From Sepiola atlantica (Eukaryota > Mollusca > Cephalopoda > Sepiida > Sepiolidae), in contig OY744531.1 of the NCBI GenBank assembly GCA_963556195.1, forward strand, positions 51,872,200 through 51,936,199: a DNA stretch of 64,000 nt, read 5' to 3'. Shown here in pieces: positions 16,421 to 26,799 of this stretch. Each line of letters starts with the position of its first letter. Position 1 is the first letter of the stretch. Position numbers and translations under genes: made by a program. The notes beneath the pieces were generated by a model that was not told where the DNA came from, ran no database searches, and saw only the letters and a program-made list of their open reading frames with translations.

Positions 16421-16554
16421 TTGTATTACTGCTGTGCTTAAAAAGAATGACGACACATTGATATATGAAAATATAACTATGTATCTTCATCATCAGTGAC
16501 GGCGAGAGATGGTGGGTTGTTAGGAGGAAGATGCACGCACGGGAATTCAATGGT

Positions 16555-17005
16555 TTATTTTTCTTCGGGCCCAAATCGCCAACAAACTCCCCATATCAAT
16601 TTCGGATTGTTATTATATAACAGGTGTAACCACCTCAAACACCCCCATGGGACGGTATAATCACTGTAGATACGTCCCCATAGCGTTTTATTCGTCGACG
16701 ATTGTTCCACTGATTTGACAATCCAACATATTTGTGTTTCTTCTCTTGGTGCGACTCGATTACACCTGCATATACTTCTTGCCAAATGACCTTTCATACA
16801 TCCAATATTTATCAATTTGACAATCGATAATGTTATGTGTTTCTTCCCATGTAGATGGTCACTGATGTCAGGTGCAGTATATTTATTCAAATGACCTTTT
16901 GGTACATCCGATAATTATTTTATCTCTTCAGAATCGATCAGGTTATGTTGTTTCTTAGCATCGCGTTGCCAGGCGCAACTCTTCTTGTCAAAATGATTTT
17001 TCCGT
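16555..17005 (-). pseudogene. Degenerate retroelement with ~105 bp tandem units
   Basis: A minus-strand frame (16890-16555) has HGKKHITLSIVKLINIGC, KGHLARSICRCNRVAPRE and QSSTNKTLWGRIYSDYTVPWG. KGHLA-ICR recalls a retroviral-type zinc knuckle and W-RIYSDYTVPWG recalls a Ty3/gypsy integrase core, but neither is convincing alone. At DNA level three imperfect units repeat every ~101-110 bp: GACAATC-A at 16718, 16819 and 16930; CAAATGACC at 16783, 16888 and a diverged form at 16989. Function unknown; LTR-retroelement relic is the best guess. Confidence 0.35.
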
Positions 17006-17009
17006 ACAC

Positions 17010-17365
17010 GCAGCCTGGATATTTAATATATGTTTCTTATGCGAATTGGATTTCTGCATAGAGCTCACGAAGATCGAACCTCAAGAATGTCTAGTTAGTA
17101 TGAAGTTCTAATTGTGTGTCGCAACTATCTGTACACCTGCAAAATTGGAGTTTTTTCATCCGGGGAAGTGAACAGCAATGCTCAGCGGTTGCATGCGAAG
17201 TTGGGGAAGGTTTAACCCATAACGCACAAAGGAATAGCACAGAAGCTACATTGCCATTTTCACGCAATTGATTTGTGGTTTTGTACCGGACTCCTCTTGG
17301 AAAGGGCTGGGTTTAGGGGTATTGAAGTGTCAAACCCAACGACAAAGACGTTGAATCGAATACCG
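17010..17365. other. Unassigned DNA
   Basis: No gene recognised. The right end (GAAAGGGCTGGGTTTAGGGG ... AAACCCAACG) precedes a (TA)n array. Confidence 0.35.
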
Positions 17366-17366
17366 C

Positions 17367-17369
<3 letters not shown>

Positions 17370-17416
<47 letters not shown>

Positions 17417-17470
17417 GAGAGAGTCAGACAAACAGACAGACAGACATACAGACAGACAGACAAACAGATG
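17370..17470. repeat. (TA)n plus (CAGA)n compound microsatellite
   Basis: TA array at about 17371-17413, then GAGAGAGTCAGACAAACAGACAGACAGACATACAG-type units to 17470. Confidence 0.93.
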
Positions 17471-17579
17471 CTAGTGACACTTCCTATTATATTAGACGGT
17501 ATCCCGTCTCCATACAAATCTAAAACAATGTCGCATTACGTTTTAACAGTTACGATCGATAAAACACCTCAAACATTAA

Positions 17580-18600
17580 AATAAATATTTTTTTTTTTAT
17601 CATTCTCTTTCTTGAAAGTAGGGCATTCTTTTCACAGTTCACTTGGGCGATGATGAAATTAATTTTGCAAAGATTTTTTATTATCAAATCGTTTTCATCC
17701 GACGATTGTATATTTTTTTAAATATTTTATTTTAATTTCTATTTTGTACAAAGTTTTATTTTATTTTAATTTTTGGTTGTTTTAAATACATTCAACTGTC
17801 ATGAAATAGGATACGTGGATGGATTTCTTTTTGGATTCTACTTTTTTCTTTTTACCGATAGGAATCGACCTTGACATTAAAACATCCTGAATCTATGTTA
17901 ATTAAACAACAGCCGGTGTGTTTCCCATTCTTTTAAGTAGGCTTTTACACTCGCGATCAGAAACTAAAAAAATATGTGAAAATCTAATTACTTTGTCAAA
18001 CAGAGTGTCAATGAGAATTTAAAAGTACAGGTTCATACCTATGAAATGAAATGAATAATAAATACAGGTAAATCATAATACTAGAATCCAGGAAAAGGTG
18101 TGTAAACACGCAACCACGTACGCACAGATCACGCATCGACGCAGAAAGTGTTTAAATGTTTGGAAGACTTCTTTGACACTCGCGCTGTGTTAGAAACTGC
18201 CAGCCACCTCTATGAGTATAACAATATATTAAACTAATAATATAATTATTGAAATACAATCAAAAGGCAAACGCGCGTGCACACACATCCACGGACACGT
18301 AGACATAATGATAACACTGCAGTTAAAATACATATGCACACTCGTGGTCGTCCACAAATACGCACTGTGACTGTGAGAATACTACCAAAAGTCCCTGTGC
18401 ATTTAATATATAAGGCAGTTTTCTGTTTTTGTGTGTGTTTACGTAAAAGTCAGAAACTACACGAAACACACCAATAAAGCTGATATATTTTTTCAGCATT
18501 GTTTCGAGCAGAATATGGACACATTGCTTTGTAATGTTCATTCTTTAGGGGCGGGGTCAACAGAAAAGAAATTAGTCAATGGTGGGATCGCTTTTTAGTG
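17580..18600. other. Unassigned AT-rich DNA
   Basis: About 1 kb without recognised genes, RNAs or repeats. A GGGGCGGGGTC patch occurs at 18549. Confidence 0.4.
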
Positions 18601-18613
18601 CGATTTTTTCCAT

Positions 18614-18717
<104 letters not shown>

Positions 18718-18902
18718 AATTCCCGAAACAGTTTTTCATGGTAAACAACTGATGATCCCTTAAATAATGTTAGAAGCAAACTAATATAATAACTGAAAAA
18801 GTTAAATTGACTTACATGAGTGATTTTCCACTGAACGACTTGGGACTTAAGGTTGTTTTTTTTGTTTTTTTAATATAGTTTTAATGGTTGAGCAACTTCA
18901 AA

Positions 18903-18906
<4 letters not shown>

Positions 18907-18969
<63 letters not shown>

Positions 18970-18970
18970 T
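18907..18970. repeat. (TA)n-(AG)n compound microsatellite
   Basis: TA array to 18939, then (AG)n to 18968. Confidence 0.94.
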
Positions 18971-19229
18971 AGAGGGTTAAAAGAAATATGTTACTCACAA
19001 TTTAATTTTTTTCTATTTTGTTAGCAAGACTCCCAGGCAACCCCGTATAGTCATGCTAGTTCCTTATACATTAAATCAGATGTAAGTGTTTTATTATGGA
19101 TTCTGTTTTATTCTTTTGCTGTTAGCTTATAAAAATTGGTGCACAGGGACTATCGATAACCCTGTAGAATGGTTGCTGTCACACGTTCTGAAAAAAGCAT
19201 TAGCTCTTCTACTGGTGAAATCTGCATTT

Positions 19230-19234
<5 letters not shown>

Positions 19235-19296
<62 letters not shown>
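19235..19296. repeat. (TA)n microsatellite
   Basis: About 31 TA units. Confidence 0.95.
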
Positions 19297-19301
<5 letters not shown>

Positions 19302-19439
19302 ACTGATGGGTCGCCACTTATCATGATCCGAGGGTAACTCGAGGATAAAGGTTAAAGAGAATGGCCAGTTGGACAATGATCGCTGCCATGAGAGGACCAT
19401 ACACAATGGGTGGAAAGCGCAGAAGATTAATAAGAAGAG

Positions 19440-19740
19440 TTGATTATCAAAGAGGACAGCTCAACAAGTATTTGTTTACATTAGACTTAAAGACGACCAT
19501 GTTATCATGTTTCACATATGGGATGTTTTAGGATAGAAACTTTGTTCATGGAAGTTCAGTTTGGTTTTTAGTAAAGAGAGAGAGATAGAGGGGGAAGTTT
19601 TTTGCTGTGTTTGTAACTAGACGAGTTTCTGCTGTGAATGTTTTACAAGAGTAAGGGATAGGAGCTAAAACAAGCTCACAGAGTTAAAGTGGGTGATGAG
19701 ATCACATACAACCGTACAGTAAGGACTACAGCGTTATGAC
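19440..19740 (-). pseudogene. LINE ORF2 C-terminal relic, same family as 8.6 kb
   Basis: Minus strand gives KTKLNFHEQSFYPKTSHM then, after a break, NMVVFKSNVNKYLLSCPL, corresponding to RTKRNFHGQNFFSRTARLW and NMVVLKLNANKFLLNRL of the copy at 8560-8720. DNA similarity continues to the right (GTAACTAGACGAGTTTCTGCTGTGAAT versus GTAGCTAGGCGGGTTCTTATTGTGAAT in pieces). Truncated and broken. Confidence 0.62.
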
Positions 19741-19759
19741 AGTGTTCTTTTATATTCTT

Positions 19760-20300
19760 TGTCTGAATTAATGATTAAATGTATTAATTTTATTTGTTAA
19801 AATAACTTTGAGGTAGACCTTAATAAATCTAAATAGTTTTGTCTTTTTTCTGAAATTAATAAAATGTAGAAAATGAACAAAAAGTTAGGTATATTTATGT
19901 TCTAAATAATAAAACATTACGCTCCCTATAACGTCAACTACATAATTAATTTGATAAATAAAACTGATCAGTAGCTTTTGAATCCATGGATCCTGTTACC
20001 GTCTACCTTTGTTGCTCCTTGCTAAAATGAGTCGAACATACATTCTCTATAACATCTACTATACAGAGTCCAAATTTGATAAATATTTGGCCAGTTGTTT
20101 TTAAATTCATGCATACATTCATTGTTCTGGCTCTTTTATTCCCCTGAAAATATCGTAAAGAACCTACTAAACTATATTTTTGGTATACTATCTATGTTTT
20201 AAATGACATAAAAATGACCCGGTAGTTTTTCATCCTATATAGACACACACATAAACACAGACACACAGACGACTATTTTTATTATAGACCAGATAACCCG
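19760..20300. repeat. AT-rich DNA with retroelement-tail words
   Basis: TTTGATAAATATTTGGCCAG and GACCCGGTAGTTTTTCATCC followed by ACACACACATAAACACAG resemble 3' tails of RTE-like retroelements (a 'gtccagtagtttt' word then ACA-rich repeats). Assignment is tentative. A ~58 bp hairpin-like pair TAGACCAGA / TCTGGTCTA spans 20286-20344. Confidence 0.4.
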
Positions 20301-20632
20301 TCGTCTAGTCTACAAAACCAAAAAGGTCACGGTTCGTCTGGTCTATTTATGAAGTTGCCAAAAGCTATAATATATCTTTTATGATGTCATCCATTTTCAT
20401 GTATGTATATATATAGATTTCTTTTCTTGAAAATATTAAATTGTTTTTATGTGCTTTTTCATATCCCTATCTCTTTCCCTCCTCTCTGTATTGCATCTAC
20501 TATCTCTTTCCTCCGCTCTTTCACCCTCGTTCTACCTCTTTTTTCTACCATGACGTTATTCACTGTGCACAGATACAAATAATACAGCGGAAAATTTATA
20601 ACGACATCACAAATTTCGTTCCCCTCTGTTTG

Positions 20633-20635
<3 letters not shown>

Positions 20636-20696
<61 letters not shown>

Positions 20697-20697
20697 G
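20636..20697. repeat. (TA)n-(CA)n-(TA)n compound microsatellite
   Basis: Symmetric array: TA, about 15 CA units, TA. Confidence 0.95.
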
Positions 20698-20759
20698 TAG
20701 ATATGTTGAACTTACTTTCTCGCTAACAGAATTCACGATATATGCCGCTAAAAATTGAT

Positions 20760-21490
20760 TTGGGTCGTTTAGACCTTTATAACACATTTTCTAGACTTGC
20801 CTTATCTTCGGGTAAGGACATTATTGTTTTCTAAGTTATTTTTAGATTTATATACTTTCATTACGTTTTCTGTCACGATTTGTTTTGCTAATTAAACTTT
20901 TACATCGAACGTGGATCCCTCTATTTTCTGAACATAACTCTTTCATTATTCAAATTTCTGGTATATTTTCTAATATATCTGCTGAACAATGCTGAACATT
21001 CATAATATTCGAATTTCTCGAAGATTTTCGGCTATGTTTGCTGAACTTCCATAATATCTGCATTTACCTTCTTTGGACACGTTACATTTTTGTAATTCAG
21101 GCTGATTCTCTTTTCTCAAAATATTTTTGTGAAAGTTTATTCCCTATTGCTCAAGAATGTTGTAGGTTATTGTTTTTATATTTTTGTATATTTTCTTCTA
21201 TTTTCAAATCCGTGTTAACAGTAATCTTTTTACTGGTTAATCCCTATAATCTCCCCTGAATATTAAAGCTTGCATTTTTTGAAAATCCATGGGTTAAGGA
21301 AGGAAACAAAGTTCATTGACATTTATATATTCCTTGTTCAAACTACTTGATGATTCTATAAATATTGTTCGTTTTCCAATTTTTATTCTCATCAGTCGTT
21401 TAATCTTATTATTGCTCTGTCTCGTATATTGAGGATTGACCTTTCAAAATAGGATTAATTAAAAAAAATATTTTCTCATCTTTATTATCT
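20760..21490. other. Unassigned AT-rich DNA
   Basis: Stop-rich in all frames. A local duplicated motif (CTGAACATTCATAATATTCGAATTTC and CTGAACTTCCATAATATCTG in pieces) occurs at about 20980-21060. No gene seen. Confidence 0.4.
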
Positions 21491-21494
21491 CCTA

Positions 21495-21813
<319 letters not shown>

Positions 21814-21928
21814 TACTGTGTGGTAGGGCAGGAACATCCAGCAGAGTGCTCGATTAATTAAGAAATCCGAGATTTCGAAGGATTAAGAGCGTAAATATTT
21901 ATTTATAAAATACAGAAATTCAATGTAA

Positions 21929-21984
21929 CATCAGTACCGTCGGTTTCAAAGTGGGAGGTTGATCCCGATTATCGTCAGCTAATA
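21929..21984 (-). ncRNA. Candidate hammerhead ribozyme (left Penelope-like copy)
   Basis: On the minus strand: stem I half TATTAG, core CTGACGA (21978-21972), stem II with a 6-base loop, GAAA (21947-21944), a 2 bp-plus-A:U stem III with loop GAC, U-A cleavage context, and stem I half CTGATG (21934-21929). Compared with the right copy, one stem I base differs but still pairs as a wobble (U:G), and one stem II pair is disrupted. Hammerheads in Penelope-like elements are established; activity here is untested. Confidence 0.5.
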
Positions 21985-22796
21985 AACATATTCAGGAATG
22001 GTGGGACTTATTCGGTCACGTCTGAGATCACGTAGGACGTGATTTGTGTAAAATGGGGGAGGGGGGGTTTACATATGTGTGCATGAGGGGTTAAATTTAG
22101 ATTCTAATATTTAAATTGTTAATGTATATAGAATTGTTATTAATTAAAATAAAGCAGAAGAAAAAGGTTTTTTGTAATATATATAAAAAATGTAAGAAAT
22201 TCTGTAGGGTAGGGTCGGGGTTTGGGGGCCAGGAAGTATAGGGGAAAGACGAAGTAGAGATGCAGGGTAAGACACCGAGGAGAGGGGGGAGAGAAGGGAG
22301 AATCTAGGTGTGGTAAACCTTGATAGCCGTTGGTTTTAAGGCTCGGCACCGCCGGCTAACTTTTCGACCCCATATCGTAGCATAAAGTGTAAATGTGGGG
22401 AAGAAGGGAATAATATTACTGTTAATAATAATAGTCAAAGTAATAATAATGGTTGCCCGGCGAATTTAAAAGATAAAAATAAAAATAAAACTAAACAAAT
22501 AAATAAAAATAAGAATAAGAATAAAAATAAAAAACCCGCGTGGCAGGGAAAAATACTGTAGGCATAAGCGTGTTATTAAAATAGCACTAGCTATTTAGTG
22601 CAACGGTTTCCGGGTGTCAAGCGGGTCCTAAAATGTAATACTGAGTGAAGTGTGGAGAGGTATAAGGGAATGAATTTGGGGAGCTTGAAAATTTTAAAGG
22701 TTAGATGACTTAAAATGGAGGTTATGGAATGTAGAGGATATGGAAGTACTATAGAAAAATTATAGAACGATAAATGAGCCTCGGATCTAACTGACC

Positions 22797-22866
22797 GATT
22801 CACTATCAACAGGTTCGGCTGTTGACGGCCCGAAAGGGCCTGCTACGAATCTGTTGATAGTGGATC
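22797..22866 (-). repeat. Conserved 70-base stem-loop in Penelope-like 3' UTR (left)
   Basis: Outer arms GATTCACTATCAACAG and CTGTTGATAGTGGATC pair at 15 of 16 positions. An inner 4-5 bp helix and a GGCCC/GGGCC hairpin lie inside. The same structure is present in the other copy, so it pre-dates the inversion. Function unknown. Confidence 0.7.
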
Positions 22867-23418
22867 GGGCTCTAAGGGTGTATTAAAAAAGATCAAATAT
22901 TTAAGGGGTCCGGCACCGGAGAAGTCTAATGGAAATTGGATGTCTGTCTAACGGCTATCTATGGCATTATCTAAAGCCGGTGTTTACAAAGAGGTGATGT
23001 TTACAAAACAGGTAGTTCTTCGTCGTCGAGGGGGGGGGGGAGATAATTAATCGATGAAGGTAGGTGTCTGATTCTAATAATTGGGGTTGATTGGGGTGGG
23101 TGGATAACTTAATAAGAAATATAAAAAAAAATATAAAAAAATAAAAAAATATATAGAAAAATATAATAAAACAAGATTAAAAAAATAAAAAAATAAGAAG
23201 AAAAAATAAAAAAATAAAAAATGTTATAAAATATATTAAAGAGTTTTAAGAAAATAAAATTTAAAAAAGGAAAATGAAAATTTAAAAAATTTAAAAATAA
23301 AAGATATAAAAAAGTAGGGAATTGCGTCTATATCTAGGGTTAGGTGAGGGGGTAAGGGCCATATGGGGTTGAGAAATAGAGTGGTGGGTCAAGGCAGGGT
23401 ATGCGAGATGGGTTTGTC

Positions 23419-23943
23419 TTAGTCATTATTGTGTCGGTCAGTCCAGTTTATGAGGAGTGCTTTGCGTCTGTGGATGCAGCCCCGGAATACCTCATCTCTT
23501 GAGTTTAAGCAGGTGATATGCGGGTCCATGATGGCTCGTAATATATGGTATTTTTCCGCATCGCACAAGGGGCACTTGTTGATGGCTGGGGAGAAAGATG
23601 GTCTTCTCTCGATGTTCTTCCATTTAATGGTGAATGGGGTCCCGTCGTCTTTCAATTGCCATATTCGGGTTGCAAGGCTGGTGTTGGCTCTGGCTCTGTA
23701 ATTGAATGTATGCCTATGTACATATAGTCTGTTTTTAAAGGGTCCTTGTGTCATTCCGATATATTTTTCTGTTAACCCGCTGGGGAGACTTGTAACATTA
23801 GCCTCATAAATTAGGGAACTGACTTTGCAATTCCCCTCTAAAGGGCAGTCGTTCTTGTTATGGCACGAGCATCCTGTGGGGTCTGGTGTCTTGGATTCTG
23901 TGGAAATGATTTTCCTTATGGATGGGGCGATGGAATAGCTCAC
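23419..23943 (-). CDS. GIY-YIG endonuclease domain of Penelope-like element (5'-truncated ORF)
   Basis: 174-codon open frame. A zinc-binding motif comes first: C25-x-C27, C33, C39 (GCSC ... DCPLEGNC). The GIY-like LIY is at 44-46 and YIG at 61-63 (KYIGMT), followed by FKNRLYVHRHTF with the conserved Arg. A second CPLC with a Glu right after it (CPLCDAEKYHI) is a candidate for the family's conserved acidic residue. The frame ends RRKALLINWTDRHNND. This is the single-strand-nicking endonuclease type that Penelope-like retroelements carry; it would nick the target for primed reverse transcription. The apparent Met1 is internal to the original polyprotein: RT is cut off at the junction (23980). 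Open but unlikely to be functional alone. Same domain is broken in the plus copy. Confidence 0.78.
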   Translation of the reverse strand: MSYSIAPSIRKIISTESKTPDPTGCSCHNKNDCPLEGNCKVSSLIYEANVTSLPSGLTEKYIGMTQGPFKNRLYVHRHTFNYRARANTSLATRIWQLKDDGTPFTIKWKNIERRPSFSPAINKCPLCDAEKYHILRAIMDPHITCLNSRDEVFRGCIHRRKALLINWTDRHNND

Positions 23944-23980
23944 CTTGACTGTGTTCCTGTTGAAGAGTTTGTGCAGGCTG

Positions 23981-25153
23981 ACGTGGCGATGGGAGCTTTT
24001 GATAGTGCAGATATCTGCGACCTGGTAGGTTTATTTATTCTAGACACCATCCAGAAGAAATTCCCTGACCACCTCTTCGGGCTTTACAGAGATGACGGAC
24101 TTTGCCTATCACGAAATTGTGGCGGAATCACCTTGGATAGATTAAGGAAACACTTAACTGAGACATTCCATAGCCTCGGTTTTAAGATTACCATCAAGAC
24201 AAACTTGGACCAGGTGGATTTCCTGGATTCTACCTTGAACCTAGCCAATAACACCCACAGACCCTTCGACAAACCTAATGAAACCCTGCAATATATCCAC
24301 AAAGGTTCATGTCACCCCCTACCGTTTTTAAGAACCTGGTGAATAACATCAGCCAGAGAATTTCTAATCTGTCATCCAGCCAAGAAATCTTCACATAAGC
24401 GGCGCCCTACTACAACAGAGCATTGAGAGACAGTGGCTTCAGAGAAGATATTAATTTCACACTCGCCAGAAACCCAGCACAAAGCAGACGTAATAGGGGG
24501 AGATCGATTATCTGGTTCTCACCTCCTTTTTCACTAAACACCAGATCGAGGGTAGGCCATGCCTTTCTCCGTTTACTCGATAAGCATTTCCCCCCCACAC
24601 ACAGCCTGCACAAACTCTTCAACAGGAACAAAGTCAAGGTGAGCTATTCCATCGCCCCATCCATAAGGAAAATCATTTCCACAGAATCCAAGACACCAGA
24701 CCCCACAGGATGCTCGTGCCATAACAAGAACGACTGCCCTTTAGAGGGGAATTGCAAAGTCAGCTCCCTAATTTATGAGGCTAATGTTACAAGTCTCCCC
24801 AGCGGGTTAACAGAAAAATATATCGGAATGACACAAGGACCCTTTAAAAACAGACTATATGTACATAGGCATACATTCAAATACAGAGCCAGAGCCTTGC
24901 AACCCGAATATGGCAATTGAAAGACGACGGGACCCCATTCACCATTAAATGGAAGAACATCGAGAGAAGACCATCTTTCTCCCCAGCCATCAACAAGTGC
25001 CCCTTGTGCGATGCGGAAAAATACCATATATTACGAGCCATTATGGACCCGCATATCACCTGCTTAAACTCAAGAGATGAGGTATTCCGGGGCTGCATCC
25101 ACAGACGCAAAGCACTCCTCATAAACTGGACTGACCGACACAATAATGACTAA
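23981..25153 (+). pseudogene. Penelope-like RT/GIY-YIG ORF, broken
   Basis: Reading through the plus strand: RT palm fragment open to a stop at about 24342, reached by a frameshift in a C-run (24312-24320); an in-frame TAA near 24395; then an open stretch 24423-24920 with the RT-endonuclease linker, zinc motif (C97, C99, C105, C111 counted from 24423), LIY (116-118) and YIG (133-135, 24819-24827); then a second frameshift near 24895. The second break is explained by comparison with the left arm: 10 bases (AACACCAGCC) are missing between two AGCC words. The last 78 codons (24917-25153) continue the domain to the family C-terminus. Three lesions make it a pseudogene. The annotated-looking frame that starts at 23860 is chimeric: its first ~40 residues are antisense to the left arm. 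Confidence 0.8.
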
Positions 25154-25707
25154 GACAAACCCATCTCGCATACCCTGCCTTGACCCACCACTCTATTTCT
25201 CAACCCCATATGGCCCTTACCCCCTCACCTAACCCTAGATATAGACGCAATTCCCTACTTTTTTATATCTTTTATTTTTTAATTTTTTTAATTTTAATTT
25301 TCATTTTTTAAATTTTATTTTCTTAATACTCTTTAATATATTTTTTAACATTTTTTATTTTTTATTTTTTTATTTTTTCTTATTATTATTTTATTTTTTT
25401 AATCTTGTTTTATTATATTTTTCTATATATTTTTTTATTTTTTATATTTTTTTATATATTTCTTATTAAGTTATCCACCCACCCCAATCAACCCCAATTA
25501 TTAGAATCAGACACCTACCTTCATCGATTAATTATCCCCCCCCCCTCGACGACGAAGAACTACCTGTTTTGTAAACATCACCTCTTTGTAAACACCGGCT
25601 TTAGATAATGCCATAGATAGCCGTTAGACAGACATCCAATTTCCATTAGACTTCTCCCGTGCCGGACCCCTTAAATATTTGATCTTTTTAATACACCCTT
25701 AGAGCCC

Positions 25708-25777
25708 GATCCACTATCAACAGATTCGTAGCAGGCCCTTTCGGGCCGTCAACAGCCGAACCTGTTGATAGTGAATC
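25708..25777 (+). repeat. Conserved 70-base stem-loop in Penelope-like 3' UTR (right)
   Basis: Counterpart of the left-arm structure. Outer arms 25708-25723 and 25762-25777, inner TTCG/CGAA pair, apical GGCCC-TTTC-GGGCC. Could be a structured RNA element used in the retroelement life cycle; nothing in the sequence says which. Confidence 0.7.
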
Positions 25778-26588
25778 GGTCAGTTAGATCCGAGGCTCAT
25801 TTATCGTTCTATAATTTTTCTATAGTACTTCCATATCCTCTACTTTCCATAACCTCCATTTTAAGTCATCTAACCTTTAAAATTTTCAAGCTCCCCAAAT
25901 TCATTCCCTTATACCTCTCCACACTACACTCAGTATTACATTTTAGGACCGGCTTGACATCCGGAAACCGTTGCACTAAAAGGCCAGTGCTATTTTAATA
26001 ACACGCTTATGCCTACAGTATTTTTCCCTGCCACGCGGGTTTTTTATTTTTATTCTTATTATTATTTTTATTTATTTATTTGTTTATTTTTATTTTTATT
26101 TTTATCTTTTAAATTCGCCGGGCCACCATTATTATTACTTTGACTATTATTATTAACAGTAATATTATTCCCTTCTTCCCCACATTTACACTTTATGCTA
26201 CGATATGGGGTCGAAAAGTTAGCCGGCGGTGCCGAGCCTTAAAACCAACGGCTATCAATGTTTACCACACCTAGATCCTTCCTTCTCTCCCCCCTCTCCT
26301 CGGTGTCTTACCCTGCATCTCTACTTCGTCTTTCCCCTATACTTCCTGGCCCCCAAACCCCGACCCTACCCTACAGAATTTCTTACATTTTTTATATATA
26401 TTACAAAAAAACTTTTTCTTCTGCTTTATTTTAATTAATAACAATTCTATATACATTAACAATTTAAATATTAGAATCTAAATTTAACCCCTCATGCACA
26501 CATATGTACCCCCCCCCCATTTTACACAAATCACGTCCTACGTGATCTTAGACGTGACCGAATAAGTCCCACCATTCCTGAATATGTT

Positions 26589-26644
26589 TATCAGCTGACG
26601 ATAATCGGGATCAACCTCCCGCTTTGAAACCGACGGTACTGATG
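26589..26644 (+). ncRNA. Candidate hammerhead ribozyme (right Penelope-like copy)
   Basis: Open-stem-I layout: TATCAG (26589-26594), core CTGACGA (26595-26601), stem II AATCGGGA / TCCCGCTT with loop TCAACC, GAAA (26626-26629), stem III CC-GAC-GG closed by the A:U pair, cleavage dinucleotide UA (26637-26638), and CTGATG (26639-26644), which pairs with TATCAG (five Watson-Crick pairs and one U:G). Predicted cut after 26638. Odd point: the base pair next to the core in stem II is U:U rather than the usual G:C, in both copies, which may weaken or abolish activity. Location near the element's 3' end fits the terminal repeats of Penelope-like elements. Confidence 0.55.
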
Positions 26645-26670
26645 TTACATTGAATTTCTGTATTTTATAT

Positions 26671-26681
<11 letters not shown>

Positions 26682-26745
<64 letters not shown>
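26682..26745. repeat. (TA)n microsatellite at the palindrome edge
   Basis: About 32 TA units abutting the 3' end of the plus Penelope-like copy. It is followed by CGGTTCAATTCCGG, a tRNA B-box-like word, suggesting a SINE remnant at 26745-26800. Confidence 0.93.
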
Positions 26746-26748
<3 letters not shown>

Positions 26749-26799
26749 TCAATTCCGGTGTGATCGACTATTATAAATTGACAGTCGGCCACACAAGAA

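Larger units (their letters stand above)
21903..23980 (-). mobile_element. Penelope-like retroelement, 5'-truncated inverted copy (left palindrome arm)
   Basis: Minus-strand copy of the element whose plus-strand partner occupies 23981-26670. It begins at the head-to-head junction (23980/23981) inside the linker between RT and GIY-YIG, contains the complete C-terminal endonuclease frame (23943-23419), then a ~1.5 kb 3' untranslated region: an A/T-rich tract, a conserved stem-loop (22797-22866) and a candidate hammerhead ribozyme (21929-21984). It matches 24602-26670 with only scattered substitutions and small indels by eye, so both copies are young or have been homogenised. Penelope-like elements are known to insert with a truncated inverted copy beside the main one. 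Confidence 0.75.
23981..26670 (+). mobile_element. Penelope-like retroelement, plus-strand copy (right palindrome arm plus RT)
   Basis: Starts at the junction with a partial reverse transcriptase: MGAFDSADICDLVGLF, then the catalytic YRDD (24085-24096). It continues through a linker with SIIWFSPPF and the GIY-YIG domain to the stop near 25151-25153, then a 3' UTR to about 26670 ending against a (TA)n array. 5' truncated: the N-terminal part of RT is absent. The segment 24602-26670 is the inverted repeat of 23980-21903; the 621 bp of RT at 23981-24601 forms the unpaired spacer. No integrase or LTR is seen. RT plus C-terminal GIY-YIG is the canonical Penelope-like arrangement; the exact clade is undecided. 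Confidence 0.75.

Noticed and set aside
22140..22809. Minus-strand frames at 22.1 and 22.6 kb, and their plus-strand twins at 25.8-26.4 kb
   Set aside because: Lie in the 3' UTR of the Penelope-like element, contain no recognised domain and differ between arms by non-synonymous changes.
23429..23701. Plus-strand frames at 23.4-23.7 kb and minus frames at 24.77-25.14 kb
   Set aside because: Antisense shadows of the GIY-YIG coding sequence.
23860..24342. 160-codon plus-strand frame
   Set aside because: Chimeric: residues 1-40 are antisense to the left Penelope-like arm and only the rest is RT; its ATG is not a real start.
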